Assembly: GCA_036244855.1 (NCBI GenBank) | Contig: BQKZ01000114.1 | Location: forward strand, 1-64,000 | Source of the DNA: Temnopleurus reevesii | Lineage: Eukaryota; Echinodermata; Echinoidea; Temnopleuroida; Temnopleuridae | Direction of reading: 5' to 3' | DNA length: 64,000 nt | Part shown: piece after piece, positions 35,816 through 46,470 of the stretch | Numbering within the stretch: the first letter of the stretch is position 1 | How the letters are laid out: each line of letters opens with the position of its first letter | Program-made: the position numbers and the translations under genes | Notes under the pieces: generated by a model | What the model saw: only the letters and a program-made list of their open reading frames with translations | The model's database searches: none | What the model was told of the DNA's origin: nothing

Positions 35816-36621
35816 ATTTCTCATGGGAGGCCCCATCTATTTAATATTCACCACTGCAAAATGTCACCAGACTTCTTCTCATGCATTCAAGCAGAAACTC
35901 ACAACATATCGCAGAGCGTTCACCCTCCATAGTCCAGACAAACTCATAGAGTAGGTCCATTCACACTAGGAAATTAGTGATATTTTCAGAATTCTTAAAG
36001 TATTGATCCATAACAGCTCGTGACTGCGATGATCAACGTGCCAATTTTTATGAAAAAGCGCTCTTTGAAGCAAGATTTAGAGTATATGACTCGCACCCCC
36101 AGAAAGTAAGCGTTAAACGTTTTTTTGGAACGTACCATTCTTTAGTCGTGTGAACATCCCCAAGTACGACTTCTACTAACTTGTATAACTGCTCAAAAAC
36201 ATGTTTTTCAAAAATTCTTCTAAACGCACAACTATTCATAAAACGATCACGGGGTGTATTTTCTGAACCAGCACACTCTTAAGTGAAAAACTATAATGCA
36301 AAATGTCAATATCTTCAACCATCAACTTTCCAAATGCAGTTATAACTCTTCGTATGAACGCCCCCTACAGTTTCCGCCACCACCAAAGCCACCAAGTCAT
36401 TGCCCTCCCAATGTCCATAGCCAGAAGGGTCGACATATTCGTTACTGAAGCATATGATTCCCAAAACTATCAGACAGATATTTGCATTAAGGAAGTATTT
36501 TGTAAATTGACTTGTTTTTCTGCTTGATAGGGTACACGCCCATGCATGGGGAGCTGGTAAATGCTCCATGCAAAGGTTACTATTTACTACTGATTTACAT
36601 AGTTTTCAATATGGTTCATTT

Positions 36622-37223
36622 ATCTTAAAGGGTTACTATTATGACAATACAGTCAAGTTGATCTGTATTGTTGTATTATACCATTATCAATACCCTTTTC
36701 AGTGAAAGAAAACAAAAATGTATAAAATATATTATAAAATATTTTTTTATTTCATTTATATGTTGGCTTAGTAGGGAATGCCCCTAAAAATTTCTTTCAA
36801 ATGTCAATCCTGTTGTGACATCACAAGAGTCAAGTTTGTTTACCTTGCTAGATCATTTTTCAGAGCTGGTTCTTTAAATAAAAAAAGGAAACATGTGGAT
36901 CAATGCAGGGATTGCAATTCAGGTGATTGCGCATTCCAATTCCTTTTCATTGATCCACATATTTCCTTTTGTTATTTAAAGAACCAGCTCTGAAACATGA
37001 TGTAGCAAGGTAAACAAACTTGACTCTTGTGATGTCACAACAGGATTGAAATTTGAAAGAAATTTTAAGGGGCGTTCCCTACTAAGCCAACATAAAATTG
37101 AAAAAAAAATATCATTAAAGATATGAAATACATTTGGACTCTTTCACTGAAAAGGGTATTGATAATGGTATAATACATCAATACAGATCAACTTGTATTT
37201 TTATAATAGTAACCCTTTAAGAT
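36622..37223. mobile_element. Foldback element, ~602 bp, arms ~280 bp
   Basis: Left arm 36622-36905 is the reverse complement of right arm 36948-37223 along almost its full length, with a 42-nt spacer. Matching landmarks include 'cttaaagggttactattat' at the outer ends, 'gtgacatcacaagagtcaag', 'gtttaccttgcta', 'agagctggttctttaaata' and 'atgtggatcaatg' at the inner ends. There is no open frame of note. RNA across it would form a long, nearly perfect hairpin. Confidence 0.92.
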
Positions 37224-38358
37224 GTATTTGAAGTTATTTGAAGAGAACACTTTTGTACAGTAAGTTTGCTGTTGAAGATGGTACATCTAACATAGTTTTT
37301 CTTAATTGCCGTAGAGCAGTCTTCCTGTTCCAGTAGTTTTAGTAATTATTCATAGCAGTACGCATATCAATTTAATTATAGAATTTCATGATATATAATC
37401 AAGTGTACTGTAAACGCCAATATTTCAGCGTACATGCATTTAGCTAATTCACTGAATTTCAGACCTTTGCACACATTAGTGACTTGTTATTTTCATGCTT
37501 TGAAAGGTTACGGGACACAAGTCTGTGAACATTGAGGCGAGTGGAAACTCTACCAAATCTTGGTCTCAAAATTAGCACAAAAAAAAACAGCAGAAATGTA
37601 ACCTATGCAGTATATTTTCAATTAAATTTGAGTAGTAGAAAGCCAAAGGCTCAAAATCATGAAATTATATTGAAACGTTCAATTTTTTAAAAAAAAGAAA
37701 AATAAGAACATGGATTAACAAAAAATAATTGCAGATGCCTCTATCAATAAGTATATTTGGAGAGGTTTTAATTTTTTGTTATTTGTCATTTTATTTAAAC
37801 GGGATGACCCTTTCAGTTAGTAAAAACTGCTTGACCAAGGGGCCCTGTATCACAAGATAAAAAGAACATGATTACATTAATATATACAATATATAAGGAA
37901 TGCAAAGATGAAAGAAAGAACACTTGTTGCCAGTCATTTTGAAAAAAAGAAGCAAAAATGGCATGACCAATAATGAGAATTGAATTTATTCATAATTCCC
38001 TGAAACTGATTCATTTTTACCCTGAGGCTTTTTGATGTCTATTTGAAGAAAAAGAGAGAGATTCGTGGGCGCCTCTTCAATTGGGACCCGTTTCCTCTTT
38101 GATTTAATGAGCAGATCCAGCACTTTTTTGTTTATATTTTGGCAGGTTCTAGTGACGGTGAATTAATCTTTCCATGATGTTTTGGCTTATACATGTTTGT
38201 GTGTGGGGGTTGAGTTTCTAAGAATTTGTTGATGAGAAAGGTGGCTTTTCCAGTGCCAGTATTGTTTTATGTCATTTAAGAAATTAGTGAATGTGAGTAG
38301 GGAAAATGAAGTAAAGGGAGGGAGTTGGTCACATACACAGGCACAGACAGAAATAGAG

Positions 38359-38425
38359 GGCGTATGTTTGTGTGTGTGTGTGTGTATATATGTATGTATT
38401 TGCATTTTTGTATGTGTGTATGTTG
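38359..38425. repeat. (GT)n-rich microsatellite
   Basis: A run of 'tgtgtg' with 'tatatgtatg' interruptions. Confidence 0.85.
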
Positions 38426-39089
38426 TGCAGTGGAATAGAGAGATAAAGCATTACAGAATGAAATTTGGCAAGCGAGGAAAGAACGAGAGGCATAATTATT
38501 GAGAGATGTTGAATATTAGATTATGATTCGTAAAAAAATATAAAATATATGATTCTATTTTATGAGGAATGAAGCGGGATGAGACATGCCCAACTGCTCC
38601 AAAGACACTGCACGAAAAGACAAATAAAAAATCCTCCACCTGCATGCCCATATCTCAAAGACGCATTTCCATACATACCCCCAGGGCTCTACCTTTGCTT
38701 GCCATTTGCAATTCTATGAATTTCAATGCAGGTGTAGCAGGGAATTTTGTCCAAGCGGTGAAGCATGTCCTGCTTACTCACCAGAAGTACACATATGTTT
38801 TGTCAACCATAAAGCGATGTTAGAAGAGGAAATTATTCCTCGATCCTTCATTCTAAAAGCTAGGGGATAATTTGCTCGTGTTTCATCTCATGAATGAAGC
38901 ATGTAATGCAGCAGTTATGAGAAACTGCAAGAACTACCAAATCAGCTACAAGTTAAAATAAGGGATTATAATACCTTAACTTCCTATACCCAAGCAGGAA
39001 TACTACATTTTATCGGTATTGTGTTGACAATGTTTTTGCACATATTTTTGGAATGACCTGGACATAATCTACGGTCAGACACAATCCTC

Positions 39090-39845
39090 TGCCACACCGG
39101 CACTACAATCATAGGTAAAGCGAGAATCCTAAGGTATTACTATATCACAGAGTGCTCTATCACCCGTAGTTCTTCACACGCAGGTAAAGCAAGGTAGAGA
39201 TGTGCATTATTCATGATGCATGCTAGAGCACAGGGCAGGGGAGGTAATAATGGGGACATGCATAGAGTCAGATGTTGTAGGTCTATGATCTGAATGATTT
39301 CCACAATTTTAGCTCTTTCTCATGCTCACCTTTTACAATATTTGCACACACCTATGTACTGATGTAATGCTGACGTCACCTTTTGTTATCTCATCAACCT
39401 ACGGGAATCGATTGTAATCTTGGGAATTTAGGCCTCTGACCATTTGCATATCTGCTAAATATTTGCGTTCCATTGTGAGATTGGACACATTACCATGCTA
39501 CACCACGACCATGGGTAAAGAAAGAATCCTAAAGCCCCAGTCACAAGGAGCCTGGAAACATCACAGTTGAACACAACTTTTTGCCAGTTGAGACCTGATT
39601 AATCTCACTAGCTGCCCCTGAACAAAGAGGAAAATAAAACTCAGATCACAGAGAGCTCAACTGGACCAGGAATCATGTTGCTTCCAGGCTTATATATGAC
39701 TTGGGCTTAAGGTAGTACTATATCACCGAGTGCTCTATCACCAGTAGTTCAGAACACGCATGCAGGTAAAGCGAGGTAGAGATGTGCATTATTCATGATG
39801 CATGCTAGAGCACAGGGCAGGGAATAATGGGGTCATGCATACATT
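39090..39845. repeat. Direct duplication, second copy interrupted by a MITE
   Basis: Copy 1 (about 39090-39262) and copy 2 (about 39495-39842) share 'gtaaagcgagaatcctaa', 'tactatatcac.gagtgctc', 'gtagagatgtgcattattca' and 'gcatgctagagcacagggca'. Copy 2 is split after 'atcctaa' by the 175-bp element listed next, while copy 1 shows the uninterrupted sequence. Confidence 0.9.
39533..39707. mobile_element. MITE family D, 175 bp, TAA target duplication
   Basis: Left end 'agccccagtcacaaggagcc' and right end (reverse complement) 'agcccaagtcatatataagc' lead into a shared 'cctggaa.caacat'. TAA lies on both sides (39530-39532, 39708-39710). The paralogous site at 39130-39132 has a single TAA and no element, which proves insertion. 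The TAA duplication and GC-rich ends fit PIF/Harbinger; the ends resemble family C at 26114. Confidence 0.92.
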
Positions 39846-40767
39846 TGAAAGAGAGATGCGGGCGCATTTTTACCACTATCGGTCCATCTAAAATATCCAC
39901 TCCAGGTACGCTTCGTCTGTGAGGAATGCTGTGTGATGTTAGATTGGGAAACCAGAATGCAGAGATGCCAACTATTATAGAATATGCATGAGGTGTATAG
40001 GTTACTCTGCCCTCGTTTAATCACTTGGGATGACATACATCTGTTTGACTTTAAAAAAAAAATTGACTTGAAAAGGAAAGTATTAAGTGATTTGATCCAA
40101 AAATTGACATGAACTTTATTAGGCAATTAATTGACTTATACAAAATTGCATAGGCAGAGTTGATTGTATTTGCTTTTGTTATAAGTGTATGGCTGAGAGT
40201 TTGCCTATTGGTATCACTTTGTTTCGGTGTTTCATTATTTACATTATAATATTGACCTCGTGCATATTCAGGAATGATTGACATCTGTGGGGAAGAAATA
40301 TTGAGGTCATCCATAGATTTGACGGAGAGATGTTGCCACATCAGTCCACATCGGTTCATAATATTCAATCCAGGGATGTGCTTCACAGAGCTATTTAAAT
40401 ACGCACGAGTCTGTGAACAACTGATTACCTTTTCTCAAGGTGAAATTCAGCGACATTAACATGTTTGAAGAGAATTATAAAATTCAATGATCGATTATAT
40501 CTATGTTAAGCATTCTGTTTTTATTATATGGCATGATTGGCAATGTACCTCCATTGACGTATAAATTTCTTTATTTCCCCATCTTCCAAGCATCGCGCAC
40601 CTGTTCTCCCTTTGGGGCTATGTAGGCATGAATGGAATAAAACATGAGGTTGCTCTGTCCAAGGGGTTGTGGTGTCAAGCAATTTATCCAGGTTAAATAA
40701 TTGATTGGAATGGATACATATTTGATGATATTGACAAGAGTGTGACAATTTTAGCAAGTTGTTTACT

Positions 40768-41130
40768 TGCACGGTTAATGGGAATGTTGCAATTTACCCA
40801 TGGATGGTTTGCTTCATGGAATTCACTGAGCTGATGTAAATATTGACTTTCCCTGATGATTTCCTAAATTATTTTTTTGTGGAATTTACCTGTAGGTGTC
40901 TTTTTTTTCTCTATAACTTCTGCTTTTTTACATTTTTTGTCTTTCTCTCTCTTCCTACATCTCTCCATATTCGATGCTGTCTTATTGTTGACTTCCGCAA
41001 CTAAAGGGAATATTGCAATTCAGCCATGGGTCCTTAGGTTCATATACTAACATGATGTTAATATCGGCTCTTGCAAATGATTTCCTCCATCTACATTTGT
41101 GGAGTTTACCTCTAAGTATATCTTTATCCG
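40768..41130. repeat. Direct duplication, ~235-bp offset
   Basis: 'gggaatgttgcaatttaccc', 'catggatggt', 'gatgtaaatattg' and 'gatgatttcctaaatta...tgtggaatttacctgtaggt' recur at about 41001-41125 with changes. A C/T-rich tract follows each copy. Confidence 0.7.
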
Positions 41131-41139
41131 CTACTGCTC

Positions 41140-41345
41140 TTTCTCTATCTCTCTCTCTCTCTCTCTCCCTCTCTCCCTCTCTCTGTATATCTCTCTCTTT
41201 CTCTTGCAGCTAATCTCTACCAACTTTCTCTCCCTCTTTATATGATTTATGTTTTTTTGCTGCTTCCACTTCCCTTGTCTTTTGACTTTTCTGTTTCCCC
41301 TCTTTCTATTTTTTAAACATTTTTTTAATTTTCTTCTTCTTTTCC
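41140..41345 (+). repeat. (CT)n and polypyrimidine tract
   Basis: (CT)n at about 41148-41185, then T/C-rich DNA to about 41345. Confidence 0.85.
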
Positions 41346-41446
41346 CTTTTTCTAAGTCAGTGTACTACTTTGTCTCATAGTATTTCTGGTTGTATCTTGT
41401 ATATATTCCTTCTTACTATTGTATTATCACAACTCTACAATCAGTC

Positions 41447-42502
41447 TATTTGCTTTGCTCATCATATACATGTCATATATTGATGACGATTGGCACACCT
41501 GTCATTTCAAGTTAATCACATATTTGATTATGTTGTGACCTCAGGCTGACCCTTTATCAATCCATACAGTATTAGAAAGTCACTTCTGTAATGTTTGCAT
41601 TTGTTTGTTGTCAAACATCTTGCAGAACAGTAGTTTAAACAACCCCAGACCTGCTTTAAGCAGTTTACTTAGAGTTTAGTACATATATGTGACTGGACAC
41701 AATAAAAATTGCCAATTTGCAAGAGTAAATGAAGTGAGTAAGTGAAGAAGTGATGGAAGCCAAGGGGTTTATTGCAAGATCAAGAAATCCTGACATAGCC
41801 ATAATTCAAGAGGCATCCTATCAAGCAATGTATTAATTCTATTGAAGGACATGTTTCAATGGATTTGTAACTTATTTCGTGTAACAATTATAATTAGCAG
41901 TTCTCATAAAATTTTGAGAAAATCTGTGATTCTGTTTAAAGAGACCACTACTGACAGATTCCCAGGTTTTTAACNTATTTGCTTTGCTCATCATATACAT
42001 GTCATATATTGATGACGATTGGCACACCTGTCATTTCAAGTTCATCACATATTTGATTATGTTGTGACCTCAGGCTGACCCTTTATCAATCCATACAGTA
42101 TTAGAAAGTCACTTCTGTAATGTTTGCATTTGTTTGTTGTCAAACATCTTGCAGAACAGTAGTTTAAACAACCCCAGACCTGCTTTAAGCAGTTTACTTA
42201 GAGTTTAGTACATATATGTGACTGGACACAATAAAAATTGCCAATTTGCAAGAGTAAACCGTCTGTGTTTTCACGAAGTGACGGAAGCCAAGGGGTTTGT
42301 TGCAAGATCAAGAAATCCTGACATAGCCATAATTCAAGAGGCATCCTATCAAGCAATGTATTAATTCTATTGAAGGACATGTTTCAATGGATTTGTAACT
42401 TATTTCGTGTAACAATTATAATTAGCAGTTCTCATAAAATTTTGAGAAAATCTGTGATTCTGTTTAAAGAGACCACTACTGACAGATTCCCAGGTTTTTA
42501 AC
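41447..42502. repeat. ~528-bp direct duplication around a single N (probable assembly artefact)
   Basis: 41447-41974 and 41976-42502 are nearly identical and meet at one ambiguous base (41975). They differ mainly in a 25-30-bp patch after 'caagagtaaa' (41722 versus 42251) and a few single bases. Two haplotypes placed end to end by the assembler would look exactly like this. Confidence 0.93.
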
Positions 42503-42849
42503 ATATGAATCAAAGGAAGTGCAAAAAACATTAGACTAAAGTAAAAGTATATTCAGTCAGTAAAAGTATATTATCACACAGGTGCTTGACTACGCAACGA
42601 CATACATATAACTTCCATAGATAGCAGTCGTCTTATAGACACTGTTTCTATGGAAACTATGTTGTGGTGCAAAACTACATCAAACTGATAAGGAAAGTAT
42701 CTTGTATAGATTACTGCACTGTTTGATCACCTATGCCTTTATATGTATGTTAAATGATACCCCAAGGACTCAGCAGAGCACCATGTAGAATCTTATTGTC
42801 CTTCCAATCATCATCATGTTTCTGGAGACTTCAATCACAGACCTGGAAA

Positions 42850-43010
42850 GTGTTTCACCAAGATAAGAAAGACTTTACGCACAACTTTACGTTCGACTGG
42901 TACCCCTTCTAGTGCGTAATGGTTCACATTATTACGCGCATTCAGCGCAAGAACTGATACAAGTCGAACGTAAAGTCGTGCGTAACTTTAAGAACGACTT
43001 GGTGAAGCAC
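42850..43010. mobile_element. Foldback MITE, ~161 bp, arms ~50 bp
   Basis: Left end 'gtgtttcaccaagataagaa' and right end (reverse complement) 'gtgcttcaccaagtcgttct' continue as inverted repeats through 'ttacgcacaactttacgttc'. The interior ('ggttcacattattacgcgca') is about 55 bp. No coding capacity and no clear target duplication. Confidence 0.85.
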
Positions 43011-43129
43011 CTCCCAGAGCCAGGGAGGTTCTTTTTGTGCAACCTAATATTAGGAGTAAATGTATACAAGGAAGGGAGAACTAAACAGCCATTCCATATA
43101 ATTGGAAAAAGTTAGCTATTTCCTTACAT

Positions 43130-44165
43130 CCCTATGTATCCTGCCAGACTTGTGGGTTGCCCCAATAAATTTAGTACTGAAATGTTGTGCTTTTTTGCAC
43201 CTTTGCACATAAAGATCAGGTTAGCCTATCATAATAAAAGTTCTGCCAATAGCTGGAGGATTTTATGAGTGGATAGTGAATATTCAAGAAATTAAATTGA
43301 TCAGCTTAGCTTAAAAATGAATTGAGACCTTTCAGTCTTATTTTCTCCTGAAGTAGAATAAGATGTCTTGTACCAGATTTGTCTCTGAAACTGGTTTGTG
43401 CATGTATAATTCAGTCTTCTTCTTTTTCTCTTTTTTTTTGTCCCTCTGGCATCAATATTCCATCTCAGCTAACTTCATCATTTTTCAAGAGAGCCATTAA
43501 CCTAAAATGAATATCCCCTTCTTTGTAAAAGATCATCGTTAGCATTACCATTTTGGACATGAACGTAATCATATTTTAGCTCCGCGATATAATCTAGCGA
43601 AAAAGAGATGCAATCTTTGATAAGTCTTAATCAGCACTGATACACATCCTTTTGGCTGATCTCATCAAGCCGCTCATAAAGGGGCCGTCTTTTTATCTTT
43701 CTCGACCATCTAATGCTTGCACGAATCACATCGTCGGCTCACTTGAAAGAGCTAATGGTCATGGTTTACAAGCAGACGACTTTTCCAATAAGTCAATTAA
43801 GCACCATTAAGCTTTTTAGGTCATAGGTCAATTCTCGGTGCAGATTTTCTTCACGATGTCCGCATAAGCTTGCGGATTATGTTTTCTTCTTGCATATAGA
43901 TGATGGAGAACAATTTTGATCCATGTGTGATGTGCTGGTATGTGTAATGTGTAACTTTTTTGTACCATTAAAGGCACAGCCATGCAACAGTACATGTAAG
44001 TGTAAGAATGTAAGGTAGACAAAGGAAGAGTATGCACACAAATTTATGAAGATATGAACATGTTTTAGTAGTTTTCGGAGTTTTTTGTTGTTATTTACAT
44101 TTTATTACATCTTTATTGGACACTGGTTGTTACATCATTTTTAGTATAAAAAAGGAGGATTCAAA
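43130..44165. other. No gene recognised
   Basis: AT-rich DNA with short frames only; a T9 run is at about 43430-43439. Confidence 0.4.
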
Positions 44166-44179
44166 ACCATGTGTACCAT

Positions 44180-45090
44180 TACATCATCAAAATCATCATC
44201 ATCATCATCATCACAATTAAACACTTCTCCAATATTATCAACAATGTCATTACCATCATCGCAATCATCACCACCATGCTTATATTACCACCATCACAAT
44301 CACCATCATCATCATGGACTTTTTCTCTGTCTCATTATTAGCAACATCATCATCATTATCATCATGATGAATAATTTCTCCTTCACATTATTAGGAACAT
44401 CATTATCATCATCATCATCTTCATCATCATCTTCATCATCACCACCTTACCACCACCACCATCACAATCACCACCATACCACCACCACCATCACCACCAG
44501 CACCACCACCCCCCCCCCCCCCCCCACCATCAACATCACCATCAACACCACTACCACCACTACCACCACCACCCTGGATGTTCACAATAAAACCCCTCCA
44601 TCTTAAAATATATTTCTGCACCCCCCCCCCCCCCCCCCCCCCCCCATTAACTAACACATTGTAATCTAGTAAACAGCTCCATTAGATTGTATATCCAATA
44701 CATTTATTGTTTTGCCATTTCAATCTAATGGGTCAAATTTCCCTCTCACCACAACCGTAACCGTAACATCATTAAAATCTTACTCATCAACATCACCACC
44801 ACCATAACCACCACCACCACCTCCACCACCACCTCCACCACCACCTCTACCACCACCATCACCATCATCACAAACACAACCACTACCACTACCACATCCA
44901 CAACCACAACCATCACCACCACCACAACCACCACCACCACAACCACCACCACCATCATCACCACCACCACCACCGCATTAACTAACACATTATAATCTAG
45001 TAAAGAGCTCCATTAGATTGTGAATCCAATATATCTATTGTAATACCATTTCAAAACTAATGGGTCAAATTTCCCTCTCACCACAACCAA
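44180..45090. repeat. (ATC)n/(ACC)n microsatellite with poly(C), duplicated with its flank
   Basis: ATC then ACC triplets run from about 44180 to 44580, with poly(C) runs at about 44510-44525 and 44621-44645. The 110-bp flank 'attaactaacacattgtaat' through 'gggtcaaatttccctctcac' (44646-44752) recurs at 44977-45082 after a second ACC-rich block (44790-44975). The histidine/serine, glycine and valine proteins read from this region are repeat artefacts. Confidence 0.9.
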
Positions 45091-45989
45091 ACCTCAAGTA
45101 CCCACAATCATTCCGAGCCTAGCAATCTTGAAGTGTAGACACATTTGTAAAGATATGTCAGCCTCGGAGACACGCAAACTGCAGTTTACGAGTTTGCATT
45201 CCGCCAATTCGCCCATTATCATGGCATTATCCGCCCAATCCCAGGGTTGCTATGTGCTTAGCTTTTGACGATGATGTTTGGGTTGGTTTCACAGTCATTT
45301 CACTATTGACTCTTTGAATTGTTCCTTTTACGAAAATCGCCATGGTACGTGAAGCCGCTGACATATTGTTCGTTTGCAGCTCTCCAATCCAAGAGCGTTT
45401 TGTGTTATGCTAATATAAGCTTAATGGATTAATGATATGCATTGAGGTTTGATATTAAATATCTCTCGGGTAATTGAAAATGGAGAAATATAAAACTCTA
45501 TGAAGAACTTGCTCCAGAGTTCTATGCAAGAGGATCGACGAGATAGGTTTTCTAATTTGATTGATATTAATTTCTGATGGTATATTTTGCTTTAATTGGC
45601 CTTGACATTAATGTGCCATTGAAATATAACTGGGTTAGCAGAGATATATGACCTTAATCTATTTTCAGTGTATCCTTGAAAATAGATCGGCTCATTCGCA
45701 ATCATTTGCCCCAGATAATAGGAAAATGGTGTGAGCTCATTTCAAACGATTTTGTAGTACACATGAAATTGACCCTAATATTATTCCTTTCCCTTCTATA
45801 TTTTCATTGTATTATTCTATTGATGAGCTATTGATAGTGTGATCATATTTTGATTTTACTCTGATGTAATCACTTGTACCACGCAAGCCAGAATTCTGTG
45901 CTACCTGTTATCTCTATCAAATCTCAGAACAATATATATGGTCCAGTGATCCCACTTTGAATAAGTGCTGCCACCAGAAGGTGCTACAA

Positions 45990-46225
45990 GAATTTTTTTC
46001 ACCAATTGCTCGGTCGGGCAACCAAGTTTTCCAATCACTTGCCCGAACAAGTGTTAATTTGTCTCGCCCAAAATTGATGGCCAATGCAAATTTGCATGTA
46101 GAGGAAAACTAGTATGAAGTTGTTAGTTGCCCAATTGGGCAAGTTACAATTTAATTTACTTGCCCAACAGCTTAATTTCGTTGCCCCGGGCATGCAGGCA
46201 AGTGGGTTTGTAGGGCCCTGCACCA
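45990..46225. repeat. Possible dispersed repeat rich in 'ttgcccaa'
   Basis: 'ttgcccgaacaag', 'tgcccaattgggcaag', 'cttgcccaacag' and 'ttgccccgggcatgc' occur within 230 bp on both orientations, and the right end 'gggtttgtagggccctgca' is abrupt. Structure suggests a short mobile element, but no second copy or clean termini are present in the window. Confidence 0.35.
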
Positions 46226-46419
46226 TAAACCTACATGTACCTCTTATTTTAAAAGAAAAAAATTCTGGGCATGAATAATTTTAGATCAACTGTATATGCC
46301 CTTCCTAATCCATATTGATGCAAGAGCTGAATCTTGCATAACCTGAGGGTATGATGAATTATTAGAGAAAGAGTGATATTCCTGTCTGCCATATTGTCTC
46401 AGTATGCATGCTAATGGAC

Positions 46420-46456
46420 TTCCTTTTTTGTCTCTTTATCTATCTCCATCTCACAG
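46420..46456 (+). other. Splice acceptor and polypyrimidine tract before the APBB exon
   Basis: A T/C-rich run of about 30 bases leads into 'atctcacag' ending at 46456. The exon then begins 'ccaagaaagagg'. This explains why the upstream open frame (residues read as [16 protein letters not shown]) looks hydrophobic and unlike Fe65: it is intron read through. The match to the animal 3' splice-site consensus is good; no transcript evidence is available. Confidence 0.8.
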
Positions 46457-46470
46457 CCAAGAAAGAGGTC

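Noticed and set aside
44169..44606. 145-residue Ser/His/Thr-rich protein and glycine- or valine-rich minus-strand frames
   Set aside because: They are translations of ATC/ACC triplets and poly(C).
46408..46470. Upstream ATG at 46408 as the start of the APBB protein
   Set aside because: The frame is open, but the 21 residues before 46471 are encoded by a polypyrimidine tract plus an AG acceptor at 46456, so most of it is intron.
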